The notes beneath the pieces are model-generated. The model was not told where the DNA came from. It was given only the letters and a program-made list of their open reading frames with translations, and did not search any database. Below, piece by piece: positions 53,197-59,474 of a stretch of DNA of 60,201 nt; positions within the stretch are counted from its first letter, which is position 1; every line of letters begins with the position of its first letter. This DNA is from a virus, in IMG/VR virus record IMGVR_UViG_3300021964_000065, positions 1 to 60,201 of that record. One strand, given 5' to 3'. A program made the translations under genes and the position numbers.

Positions 53197-53288
53197 TATT
53201 TTTTGCAGCTACATTTAGATCCTGTATACATTTTACCGCACTTGCTGCATTTTTTTTTAGTTGAAGTCTTTTTTTTAGAATAGGGCAT
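53196..53288 (-). CDS. Small zinc-finger-like protein
   Basis: A 30-residue Lys-rich protein: CSKCGKMYTGSKCSCKK holds CxxC and CxC pairs that could bind zinc. Its stop shares bases with the next ATG (TAATG). It follows the wHTH-type gene after 11 nt. Function is unknown. Confidence 0.55.
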   Translation of the reverse strand: MPYSKKKTSTKKKCSKCGKMYTGSKCSCKK

Positions 53289-53299
53289 AATATTAATTT

Positions 53300-53740
53300 T
53301 TATCGTTCTTTATCTTTTAACATATCATCTATAGCTTTATTAAATACTTTATCTGTATATGTTTTATTATTATAAAATACATTAGTACGTTTAAAAGGAA
53401 TGTCTTCTTTGCCTAACAATATATTGTATATCCTTGTTATTAATCTTTTTGCTTTTGAAGATGTTTCGTATATGTTGTATTTTTGGGTTGTATGGTTTCT
53501 AGGCCTCCATACTTTTATCCAATCTAATTTTCTGAGCTTTTCCCAGCGGTGTTTGTCCCAACTCATTAGGTATGTACCGTTTTTATAATCATTACGCGTA
53601 AATCTACCAACGCAATCTAAATAAATTAATAATTCAAGGTCACCATCAGTGAGCTCATATGTTTTACAAGCCCACTTTCTGGTTAACCTATAATATCGGA
53701 AAAGTTGCATTTCTCTTAATTCAGATGCATCTAGTCTCAT
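53300..53740 (-). CDS. Winged-helix-like protein
   Basis: A 146-residue basic protein. DGDLELLIYLDCVGRFTRND and KHRWEKLRKLDWIKVWRPRN, followed by KYNIYETSSKAKRLITRIYN, fit a MarR-like winged helix (a recognition helix then a beta-wing). Related proteins occur in the structural region of crAss-like phages. It may regulate late genes or be a virion protein. It overlaps groES by 4 nt. Confidence 0.55.
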   Translation of the reverse strand: MRLDASELREMQLFRYYRLTRKWACKTYELTDGDLELLIYLDCVGRFTRNDYKNGTYLMSWDKHRWEKLRKLDWIKVWRPRNHTTQKYNIYETSSKAKRLITRIYNILLGKEDIPFKRTNVFYNNKTYTDKVFNKAIDDMLKDKER

Positions 53741-53991
53741 TCGACAATTATTACATCCTGCTGCTTGATAACTGTGTAGCTTTTACCCTCTAGCACTATG
53801 TCGTGCCCTGCGCGTCTATCATAATATATAACGTCTTCTGGATTTATGCACTCGGTTTTTTCACCGCAGTTAACCACTTTTCCTTTTAAATAACGAATTT
53901 CATTTTTATTATCTTGAATAATGAATCCGTAATCTGTTTTAAGCTCTTCTTTAATCTTAGTTATGATTATATAATTATTTACTGCTTTCAT
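53737..53991 (-). CDS. groES: Co-chaperonin GroES
   Basis: An 84-residue Cpn10. NNYIIITKIKEELKTDYGFI includes the mobile-loop site (YGFII in place of GGIVL), then LKGKVVNCGEK, PEDVIYYDRRAGHDIVLEGK and a final VIKQQDVIIVE strand. It caps GroEL rings and closes the folding chamber. The gene follows groEL with a 17-nt overlap, the reverse of the usual bacterial order. Confidence 0.85.
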   Translation of the reverse strand: MKAVNNYIIITKIKEELKTDYGFIIQDNKNEIRYLKGKVVNCGEKTECINPEDVIYYDRRAGHDIVLEGKSYTVIKQQDVIIVE

Positions 53992-55537
53992 TTATTCTAA
54001 TGTTTGAAATTATACAATCTGCTGAAATTATAGTTAATGCAACGGAAACTGCATTAATAAGAGCGGTTTTAGTAACTAGTACTGGATCTATAATACCTTC
54101 CTTAACAAGGTCGCATGTTTTTCCAGTAACAACGTTTATTCCTTTACCCTTGTCAAAATAATGAGGGTAAGCGATACCCGCGTTCTCTAGTATTTTTTTA
54201 TAAGGTGCTTTTATAGCATTATAAAGAATATTCTCGGCAATGTCGCCTTTTAGTTCGTCAGCCGCATTATGTAATGCAACACCCGCTCCTGGAACAATAC
54301 CTTCTCTAAGTGCTGCTTTAACGGCGTGTATGGCGTCCTCTACTCGATCCTTTTTTTCTTTTAGCTCTACCTTACTATTTGCACCTACTTTGATCACACC
54401 GACAGCTCCAGAGAGCATAGCCAAGCGTTGTTCAAGCTTTGTTTTAATAAAACCGTTGCTTTCAGATTTTATTTTCTTTTTAACTATAGAAATTCGCTCT
54501 GAAACATCTTCAGGCATTTTTTCTACAGTTACTATAGTATTGTTGTGATCAGTAACTGCTTTTAAGGCTGTACCTAAACAACTTGGGTCTATAAGGTCTA
54601 AATCATCACCTAATTCTTCTGAAATAACGGTTGCTCCGGTAATTACAGCTAAATCTTCTAGTGTGTCTTGCTTTGTTGCTCCAAAGCCAGGCGGATCTAT
54701 TATATTGACTTTTATATTACCTTTTACTTTATTCATTATTAATGCAGAGAGTGGTTGCTGGTCTAAATTAGCTACAACTAGTAGACTTAGTTTGTTTTTA
54801 ACAACATGCTCTAATACATTCTGTATTTTACGAATATTACTTATCGGGCTGGCAACAATAAGTACAGCTGGATTTTCTAGCTCTACTTTGTTTTTCTCTA
54901 CATCTGTTACTAGATGCTGTGATTTAAGCCCTGAATCAAATTCCACACCGTCTATTATATTAACATGTGTTTCGTCTGTTTCAGATTCTTCCATAAGGAC
55001 TATACCGTCTTTACCTACTTTTTTATATGCTTTAGCAATAACACCGCCCAGCTCATTATCATTATTCACCGATATTGATGCAACTGATTCCAGCATTTTA
55101 TTACTTACTTTAACTTTAGAATCGTCGAGGTACTTTATTACCTTTTCTTTTGCCTTTTCTACACCAGCTTTAATATCCCTTAGATTTATCTTGCCTGATG
55201 CTTCTAAGCATTCTGTTAATATAGAGTGAGCAAGGACAGTACTAGTTGTAGTACCATCCCCTGCTTCTTTAACCGTTTTTTGAGCCGCTTCTTTTATAAG
55301 TGTTGCCCCTATGTTTTCTACAGGGTCGAAAAGCACTACACTGTTAGCTACGGTTACTCCATCTTTTGTTACTATAGGTTTACCTGTAGCATCTTCGTAT
55401 ATTACGCACATACCTGATGCACCTAACGTGGAGCTTACAGCACTAGTTAACTTGTTTATTCCGTTTACAATCTTAGACTTAGCATCATTGCCAAAGTCAA
55501 GATTCTTAATAATCTCACTTGGGTTATTGTATTCCAT
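53975..55537 (-). CDS. groEL: Chaperonin GroEL
   Basis: A 520-residue Cpn60, near full length. ATPase residues are present: KDG at 58-60, GDGTTT at 93-98, and DRVEDAIHAVKAALREG with GAGVAL near 405-420. The usual Gly-Gly-Met tail is missing (ends NIRINESSK). The apical region is diverged. Phage GroEL/GroES pairs help fold capsid or other phage proteins when host chaperonin is not enough. It starts the groEL-groES pair, preceded by AAATTAAATTTA. Confidence 0.95.
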   Translation of the reverse strand: MEYNNPSEIIKNLDFGNDAKSKIVNGINKLTSAVSSTLGASGMCVIYEDATGKPIVTKDGVTVANSVVLFDPVENIGATLIKEAAQKTVKEAGDGTTTSTVLAHSILTECLEASGKINLRDIKAGVEKAKEKVIKYLDDSKVKVSNKMLESVASISVNNDNELGGVIAKAYKKVGKDGIVLMEESETDETHVNIIDGVEFDSGLKSQHLVTDVEKNKVELENPAVLIVASPISNIRKIQNVLEHVVKNKLSLLVVANLDQQPLSALIMNKVKGNIKVNIIDPPGFGATKQDTLEDLAVITGATVISEELGDDLDLIDPSCLGTALKAVTDHNNTIVTVEKMPEDVSERISIVKKKIKSESNGFIKTKLEQRLAMLSGAVGVIKVGANSKVELKEKKDRVEDAIHAVKAALREGIVPGAGVALHNAADELKGDIAENILYNAIKAPYKKILENAGIAYPHYFDKGKGINVVTGKTCDLVKEGIIDPVLVTKTALINAVSVALTIISADCIISNIRINESSK

Positions 55538-55561
55538 TAAATTTAATTTATAAAAGTGGTT

Positions 55562-55852
55562 CTATTTAAATGTTTTAACTACAGTTGGTCCTTCCAATGC
55601 TTTTAATCTCTTCTTGTAGTGATCTACAGAAGAATCAATTGCTTGCTCTGCACCATCTATAGTTTCGCGTCTTGTAACGCTTGTCCAATTGTTATCTTCT
55701 ATGTTAAACTCTGTTTGATAAAAGCCGTTAGGCAATTGTGTAATCCTCCAGTTTTTCTTTTTAGATAACATCTTCCACTGGTTTTTAGCCTCTTCAGAAA
55801 CTTTAGGTTCTTCGTTGGTCCATGTGTTGGTCTTGTAATAATAATACGTCAT
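55562..55852 (-). CDS. Hypothetical protein
   Basis: A 96-residue protein with aromatic content (TYYYYKTNTWTNEEP, WRITQLPNGFYQTEF) and a conserved-looking SVDHYKKRLKALEGP end. Not recognised. It is the second gene of the late operon, just before groEL. Confidence 0.55.
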   Translation of the reverse strand: MTYYYYKTNTWTNEEPKVSEEAKNQWKMLSKKKNWRITQLPNGFYQTEFNIEDNNWTSVTRRETIDGAEQAIDSSVDHYKKRLKALEGPTVVKTFK

Positions 55853-55887
55853 TGGTTTTTTGTTTTGGTTAATTGTTAATTGGTTGT

Positions 55888-56133
55888 TTACTTAGTATTG
55901 TTTTTCTTGGTTCCTTTTCCATGCCCCGAGCGGTTAGCTCTAATAGACACAAACTTTTTCTTAGTGTGATCATAATCCTTATCCGATAAATCCACACCAC
56001 TCTTTAAAGCCGCCCTGCGCTTTCTCTGGTTCTCAGCTTTCATCTTCCTCCTACGAGGCGTCATCGCATAAGCCAAATCCCGAATCTTCTTCGCAGCCGA
56101 AGCCTTACTAGATAATTTTTGTTTACTTTTCAT
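55888..56133 (-). CDS. Small basic DYDH-type phage protein
   Basis: An 81-residue protein: AMTPRRRKMKAENQRKRRAA, then DLSDKDYDHTKKKFVSIRAN and GHGKGTKKN. The TPRRR..K.E.QR.RR and DYDH..KKFVS..NR..HGKGTK pattern recurs in phage genomes as a small conserved protein. I take the ATG at 56133 over an upstream TTG. First gene of the late operon. Confidence 0.65.
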   Translation of the reverse strand: MKSKQKLSSKASAAKKIRDLAYAMTPRRRKMKAENQRKRRAALKSGVDLSDKDYDHTKKKFVSIRANRSGHGKGTKKNNTK

Positions 56134-56189
56134 ACATGTATAATTACAAATAAAATACAAATGTTAAAAGTGCGACGATAGCCCCCTAC

Positions 56190-56217
56190 ATTATATATAC
56201 TAACACCCTAATGTCAC
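56190..56217 (-). promoter_or_regulatory. Candidate late-operon promoter
   Basis: On the minus strand GTGACA (56217-56212) and TATAAT (56195-56190) are separated by 16 nt, a near-consensus bacterial sigma-70 layout. It lies 57 nt upstream of the first late gene and inside the loop of an inverted repeat. Bacteroidota primary sigma usually prefers TAxxTTTG, so recognition is uncertain. Confidence 0.35.
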
Positions 56218-56427
56218 ACTTTTTCGTAATTATTGTTGTAAGATATACTGAAGTAATGGGTTATACATAACATTCTGATAACCAGCGCTTTAAACTAAAC
56301 CCTTTATTTTAACCCCACGGGGCCCCCTTTTTTGTAGTTTTTATTAGGATTTTTAGGTTTTTGTTGTGTTATTTGTGTGAGTGTTGTGCTAACTAGTTTC
56401 GTGTAACCTCAGCACTTACTTTGAACC

Positions 56428-56459
56428 GATCTGTGTTTTTTACGAACTTAACACGGATC
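56428..56459. promoter_or_regulatory. Inverted repeat over promoter element 1
   Basis: GATCTGTGTT (56428-56437) and AACACGGATC (56450-56459) are inverted copies with one G-T mismatch. The right arm lies inside repeated element 1. It may be an operator or a hairpin unique to this copy. Confidence 0.45.
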
Positions 56460-56474
56460 TCTTTGGATAATATA
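56441..56474 (+). promoter_or_regulatory. Repeated promoter-like element, copy 1
   Basis: TACGAACTTAACACG then GGATAATATA, with 24 nt from the T to the GG. It is the most diverged left box. It overlaps an inverted repeat (56428-56459). No gene follows directly; copy 2 lies 80 nt on. Confidence 0.6.
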
Positions 56475-56520
56475 ATTATGCTCTGACCTCAACCACACCC
56501 ATCGACGGTGGTATATTTTT

Positions 56521-56554
56521 TACAAGGTTAACACGACCTACTTTGGATAATATA
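56521..56554 (+). promoter_or_regulatory. Repeated promoter-like element, copy 2
   Basis: TACAAGGTTAACACG then GGATAATATA at the same 24-nt spacing. It lies 31 nt before the ATG at 56586, so it is the likely promoter of that gene. Confidence 0.65.
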
Positions 56555-56585
56555 AGTGTAACAAATAATAATTAAAACTATAACT

Positions 56586-56735
56586 ATGTCAACTACTAAA
56601 CAACTTAAAAAATTAATCTCTAAAGTATCAAACAAAAAATATTTAAACTATGAGTATTCTATAGAACATGTTCTTAAAAAATTAAATAAAATATACTTAG
56701 AAGAATTAGAGTATCAAAAGGAATTAAATAAATAA
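56586..56735 (+). CDS. Micro-gene: small helical protein
   Basis: A 49-residue Lys/Leu-rich protein (MSTTKQLKKLISKVSNKKYL and onward to EYQKELNK) downstream of element copy 2. Not recognised; a two-helix bundle is likely. First gene of the early array. Confidence 0.55.
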   Translation: MSTTKQLKKLISKVSNKKYLNYEYSIEHVLKKLNKIYLEELEYQKELNK

Positions 56736-56739
56736 TTCC

Positions 56740-56772
56740 TACAAAGTAAACACGACCTCAACGGATAATATA
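56740..56772 (+). promoter_or_regulatory. Repeated promoter-like element, copy 3
   Basis: TACAAAGTAAACACG then GGATAATATA; spacing is 23 nt, one less than the others. It starts 4 nt after the previous stop. Confidence 0.65.
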
Positions 56773-56794
56773 TATGAACATTAAAATAAATAAA

Positions 56795-56938
56795 ATGAAT
56801 AGAGAAGATCAAATAGAAGAATTATACAACCAAGTAATACAAGAGTATTCAGAATTACAATACGAATATTCTGATGACGAACTACAAGATGTAATAATGA
56901 ATATAGTTTATGAAGAACTTGATAAATTACAAAGTTAA
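56795..56938 (+). CDS. Micro-gene: small acidic protein
   Basis: A 47-residue protein: MNREDQIEELYNQVIQEYSE and onward. An in-frame ATG at 56774 lies at the edge of promoter copy 3 and would probably not be transcribed fully, so I start at 56795. That start has the same 21-nt distance seen in two other genes. Its stop lies inside element copy 4. Confidence 0.55.
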   Translation: MNREDQIEELYNQVIQEYSELQYEYSDDELQDVIMNIVYEELDKLQS

Positions 56939-56961
56939 TACGAACCTCAACGGATAATATA
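56928..56961 (+). promoter_or_regulatory. Repeated promoter-like element, copy 4
   Basis: TACAAAGTTAATACG then GGATAATATA at 24 nt. The TAA stop of the preceding gene (56936-56938) is part of the element. Confidence 0.65.
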
Positions 56962-56983
56962 TATGTAACTAAATATAACAAAC

Positions 56984-57148
56984 ATGAAAATAGACTTAAC
57001 ACAAAAAGAAATAGATAGAATATACTTTACATTAAAAGATTATATTAAAATATCAAACGATGTTGATTACCTAAATGAATTAACTGAAGTTAATAAAGAA
57101 GAATTTAAAGTAGAATTAGAATTAATTGAAAAGTTTAGTGAACTATAA
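56984..57148 (+). CDS. Micro-gene: small acidic helical protein
   Basis: A 54-residue Glu/Lys-rich protein (MKIDLTQKEIDRIYFTLKDY and onward, ending EKFSEL). The ATG is 21 nt after an ATG-like triplet at the edge of element copy 4. Not recognised. A 134-nt gap follows it, holding only a 6-codon frame. Confidence 0.55.
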   Translation: MKIDLTQKEIDRIYFTLKDYIKISNDVDYLNELTEVNKEEFKVELELIEKFSEL

Positions 57149-57282
57149 ATAGACACTTAAAATTACAAACTAAAATAACAAATATGACTAAAAATACTAA
57201 GTAAAACAAGGGTTTAAGAGACATTCACACACTGAACTATACCTATACACTTAAAAACATTAACAAATAAACAACACACCTT

Positions 57283-57471
57283 ATGACTACTGAAACATAC
57301 AACAAGATACAAAAGAGAATAACAAGACAAAACCAACGTACTCAAGACCTTATGTCTAACTATGTACGACCGATTAAGAGAGTAACAAGAGTAACATTCT
57401 CACGTAAAGCATTGTGGGATAATATAGACACAACAAAAGTATACTACTCTTATACTAAACTACAAGCTTAA
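57283..57471 (+). CDS. Micro-gene: small basic protein
   Basis: A 62-residue Arg/Lys/Gln-rich protein (MTTETYNKIQKRITRQNQRT, then RPIKRVTRVTFSRKALWDN). The charge suggests nucleic-acid or ribosome contact. Its stop TAA lies inside element copy 5. It follows a 134-nt gap with no copy of the element, so it probably depends on read-through. Confidence 0.55.
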   Translation: MTTETYNKIQKRITRQNQRTQDLMSNYVRPIKRVTRVTFSRKALWDNIDTTKVYYSYTKLQA

Positions 57472-57494
57472 TACGGCTTTAAATGGATAATATA
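57461..57494 (+). promoter_or_regulatory. Repeated promoter-like element, copy 5
   Basis: TACAAGCTTAATACG then GGATAATATA at 24 nt. The preceding stop (57469-57471) is embedded in it. Confidence 0.65.
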
Positions 57495-57516
57495 AATGAA
57501 TATAAAAACAAACACA

Positions 57517-57693
57517 ATGAAATATAACACTGCATTACACAACTACTTCAACCAACATAAAAACCTCAACAAGTTATTCAATGAGATGAATGATATAGAT
57601 ATTGAAATTGATCCACTACATAATAAAAAACTATACTTACAAAGTCTAGGTTTCAATCAAGAAAAAATAAACCAACTATTAAAAATAAAATAA
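57517..57693 (+). CDS. Micro-gene: hypothetical protein
   Basis: A 58-residue protein: MKYNTALHNYFNQHKNLNKL, then DIEIDPLHNKKLYLQSLGFN. An upstream in-frame ATG at 57496 sits at the edge of the promoter element; the start 21 nt further on matches the spacing seen at 56795 and 56984. Not recognised. Confidence 0.55.
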   Translation: MKYNTALHNYFNQHKNLNKLFNEMNDIDIEIDPLHNKKLYLQSLGFNQEKINQLLKIK

Positions 57694-57694
57694 T

Positions 57695-57874
57695 ATGTCA
57701 CAACTAACAAGACTACACGAACTGAATGGCAAATTAGATATGCTACAAGATCTTAAAATATCTGGTCTAGGTTTATCGCTTGACCAACAAGAAAAGTTGC
57801 TATACACACACCAACAAGTACTTGACCAACGTTTTGAATTACTAAAAGAAATTAAAAAAGAATATATACTATGA
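57695..57874 (+). CDS. Micro-gene: small helical protein
   Basis: A 59-residue protein (MSQLTRLHELNGKLDMLQDL, then LSLDQQEKLLYTHQQVLDQR), a likely helical hairpin. It begins 1 nt after the previous stop and overlaps the next gene (ATGA), forming a small operon from element copy 5. Unknown function. Confidence 0.55.
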   Translation: MSQLTRLHELNGKLDMLQDLKISGLGLSLDQQEKLLYTHQQVLDQRFELLKEIKKEYIL

Positions 57875-57984
57875 CTATAATAAACAAATATACAGGACGT
57901 GACGTCTCAAGAGAATTCCTAGCCTTAATGGAAGGTATAATAACAAACGAAGAATTTGAACTAATAACATTAACACTAAAATAA
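57871..57984 (+). CDS. Micro-gene: small protein
   Basis: A 37-residue protein (MTIINKYTGRDVSREFLALM, then EGIITNEEFELITLTLK) starting in the previous stop codon (ATGA). Not recognised. Confidence 0.5.
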   Translation: MTIINKYTGRDVSREFLALMEGIITNEEFELITLTLK

Positions 57985-57989
57985 ACACT

Positions 57990-58319
57990 ATGAGCTATAC
58001 AAATTACAAAATAGACGAACTAGCGCAAGATTTTTCTGAAGATGCATGGAATGCATTTCACAATGCAGAAATAAATGACCAAGATGATCTATATGATTAT
58101 AGACACCAATGGGTTGACAACAAAGTAATATACACACACGATTGCAAAAGATATACTGACGATTTAAACTATGATATATTTGAAGAGCATGACTTATTTG
58201 GCCGTGCAGAAAACTGGTCGCAAGCAGCATATAATGCTATCTACGACGCTCTAGATGAGTCCGATGACACTGTCTCTTGGTATGATATGGAACAGGTATT
58301 GCAAGAAGCCACAAACTAA
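57990..58319 (+). CDS. Acidic early protein, possible DNA mimic
   Basis: A 109-residue protein with about 27 Asp/Glu against about 6 Lys/Arg. Acidic pairs are spread along a likely helical chain (AQDFSEDAWNAF, NDQDDLYDYRHQW, ALDESDDTVSWYDMEQ). Size, charge and early placement resemble phage DNA-mimic inhibitors such as Ocr, though no sequence similarity is claimed. Alternatives are inhibitors of other nucleic-acid-binding proteins. Confidence 0.65.
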   Translation: MSYTNYKIDELAQDFSEDAWNAFHNAEINDQDDLYDYRHQWVDNKVIYTHDCKRYTDDLNYDIFEEHDLFGRAENWSQAAYNAIYDALDESDDTVSWYDMEQVLQEATN

Positions 58320-58325
58320 ATAACA

Positions 58326-58451
58326 ATGGAAGAAATAACATTTGAACCAATTTACTGTAACTCTTGCAACAATACAGATCTTACATACAACCAAAGTATT
58401 ATGGATTCATATTGTGCAAACTGTGGCGAATGGCAAGGCGGTGAATATTAA
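58326..58451 (+). CDS. Micro-gene: zinc-ribbon protein
   Basis: A 41-residue protein with CNSC (11-14) and CANC (30-33): two CxxC knuckles separated by 15 residues, a zinc-ribbon layout. Such micro-proteins often bind RNA polymerase or nucleic acid. It ends 6 nt before element copy 6. Confidence 0.6.
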   Translation: MEEITFEPIYCNSCNNTDLTYNQSIMDSYCANCGEWQGGEY

Positions 58452-58457
58452 TACAAT

Positions 58458-58491
58458 TACAAACTAAATACGAACAACAATGGATAATATA
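58458..58491 (+). promoter_or_regulatory. Repeated promoter-like element, copy 6
   Basis: TACAAACTAAATACG then GGATAATATA at 24 nt. An ATG (58480) lies inside the right box, so that frame's true start is probably further down. Confidence 0.65.
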
Positions 58492-58539
58492 TACGAATCA
58501 GAAATAACGACTAGTCTTCCTCTAGGGCAGCTTCCAATA

Positions 58540-58740
58540 ATGACTAACACATGGATATTTTATGGTACTGACCATAGCGGAATCAAAACAATACACCACA
58601 TTAAACAATGTAAACGCCCTGAAGCAACAAGCGAATACAAAGAAATGATGCACTTACTAGAAAATAATACTTATTACACAACAGGATATATGACTAGTAA
58701 AGCATGGAATAAAGATCACCAATATATAAAAGTAATATGA
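58540..58740 (+). CDS. Micro-gene: hypothetical protein
   Basis: A 66-residue protein from MTNTWIFYGTDHSGIKTIHH, then ENNTYYTTGYMTSKAW. A longer form would start at 58480, but that ATG is within element copy 6 and likely upstream of the transcript start. The next gene overlaps it (ATGA). Not recognised. Confidence 0.5.
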   Translation: MTNTWIFYGTDHSGIKTIHHIKQCKRPEATSEYKEMMHLLENNTYYTTGYMTSKAWNKDHQYIKVI

Positions 58741-58844
58741 AAGAATGCTCTTACTGTAACGAACCTTTAAACGAAGACGAACAAATATATTTTAATCGCG
58801 TTGTAGATGAAATGCCTCTATGCGCACAATGCTTAACATTATGA
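58737..58844 (+). CDS. Micro-gene: zinc-ribbon protein 2
   Basis: A 35-residue protein with CSYC (4-7) and CAQC (29-32): another two-knuckle zinc ribbon. It overlaps genes on both sides by 4 nt. A second CxxC protein in the same array suggests a shared class of host or polymerase targets. Confidence 0.6.
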   Translation: MKECSYCNEPLNEDEQIYFNRVVDEMPLCAQCLTL

Positions 58845-59026
58845 ACACACTAATACAACAAATAGCAGATAAGTGCATCGAAGAAATTGATGAACACATT
58901 GAAAATACAATTCACTGGCAATTTGAATTTGATAATGAAATTATTGAAGGCGATGAATTAAACGAATTACAATTAAAAATTAAACAACAAATATTATTTA
59001 CATTAATTAAAAAAGTAACAAAATGA
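58841..59026 (+). CDS. Micro-gene: acidic helical protein
   Basis: A 61-residue protein (MNTLIQQIADKCIEEIDEHI, then FDNEIIEGDELNELQLKIKQ). I start it at the ATG overlapping the previous stop (58841); an upstream ATG at 58820 is possible. Unknown function. Confidence 0.55.
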   Translation: MNTLIQQIADKCIEEIDEHIENTIHWQFEFDNEIIEGDELNELQLKIKQQILFTLIKKVTK

Positions 59027-59370
59027 CACACATTGAACAACTAACAAAAATATTAAAAATAGATAAAGTAACAGAAGACTACGGAAGATATTGCAATTTG
59101 CATATCTACACACAAACAACTGCGGATGGTTATGAAGTCTATGTAGTATCACACGATCCATCTAATATGGACTGGGAAAATGATGTATTCTATTACAAAC
59201 CAGACTTTGATATTTTAATAGAAACTATATCAGAATTAGATGAAGATGCTATTGTATACTGCTCAGATGTAGATGAATTCTTTCCTGAGTATGAAGTTGA
59301 AAACTTTATTGAATGCAATGATGAAGAATACAAAGTTGATGATGGAGTAATTAATTATTTTACAAAGTAA
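59023..59370 (+). CDS. Acidic early protein
   Basis: A 115-residue Asp/Glu/Tyr-rich protein (PSNMDWENDVFYYKPDFDIL, then SELDEDAIVYCSDVDEFFPE and EYEVENFIECNDEEYK). Its charge resembles the 109-residue protein upstream. Its stop is within element copy 7. It may be another inhibitor; not recognised. Confidence 0.6.
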   Translation: MTHIEQLTKILKIDKVTEDYGRYCNLHIYTQTTADGYEVYVVSHDPSNMDWENDVFYYKPDFDILIETISELDEDAIVYCSDVDEFFPEYEVENFIECNDEEYKVDDGVINYFTK

Positions 59371-59394
59371 ACACGAAGCATAGCGGATAATATT
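59361..59394 (+). promoter_or_regulatory. Repeated promoter-like element, copy 7
   Basis: TACAAAGTAAACACG then GGATAATATT at 24 nt; the stop codon of the preceding gene is embedded. It drives the last micro-gene group. Confidence 0.65.
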
Positions 59395-59420
59395 AACGAA
59401 CAACAAAACTAGTTGAACCA

Positions 59421-59474
59421 ATGAAAACAACCACTCCATACACAACATATATGGCCAAAGAATTAACAAAATGA
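59421..59474 (+). CDS. Possible leader peptide
   Basis: A 17-codon frame (MKTTTPYTTYMAKELTK) between element copy 7 and the next gene, with an ATGA overlap to it. It may be a translation-coupling leader; confidence is low because of its size. Confidence 0.3.
   Translation: MKTTTPYTTYMAKELTK

Larger units (their letters stand above)
56134..56585. other. Divergent control region, no gene seen
   Basis: A 452-bp stretch between the late (minus) and early (plus) operons, the largest gene-free region. It holds an 11-bp inverted repeat (56166-56176 with 56213-56223, one mismatch) around a minus-strand promoter candidate. There is also a GC-rich CCCCACGGGGCCCCC tract (56313-56327), a C-free T/G-rich tract (56328-56388), and two of the seven repeated elements. 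It is the best candidate for regulatory and perhaps replication-origin function. Confidence 0.6.

Noticed and set aside
56781-57002. Minus-strand 73-codon frame in the micro-gene array
   Set aside because: Leu/Ile-rich shadow of two plus-strand micro-genes and a promoter element; no leader.
57184-57204. A 6-codon frame after an ATG in the 134-nt gap
   Set aside because: Too short and without supporting signals.
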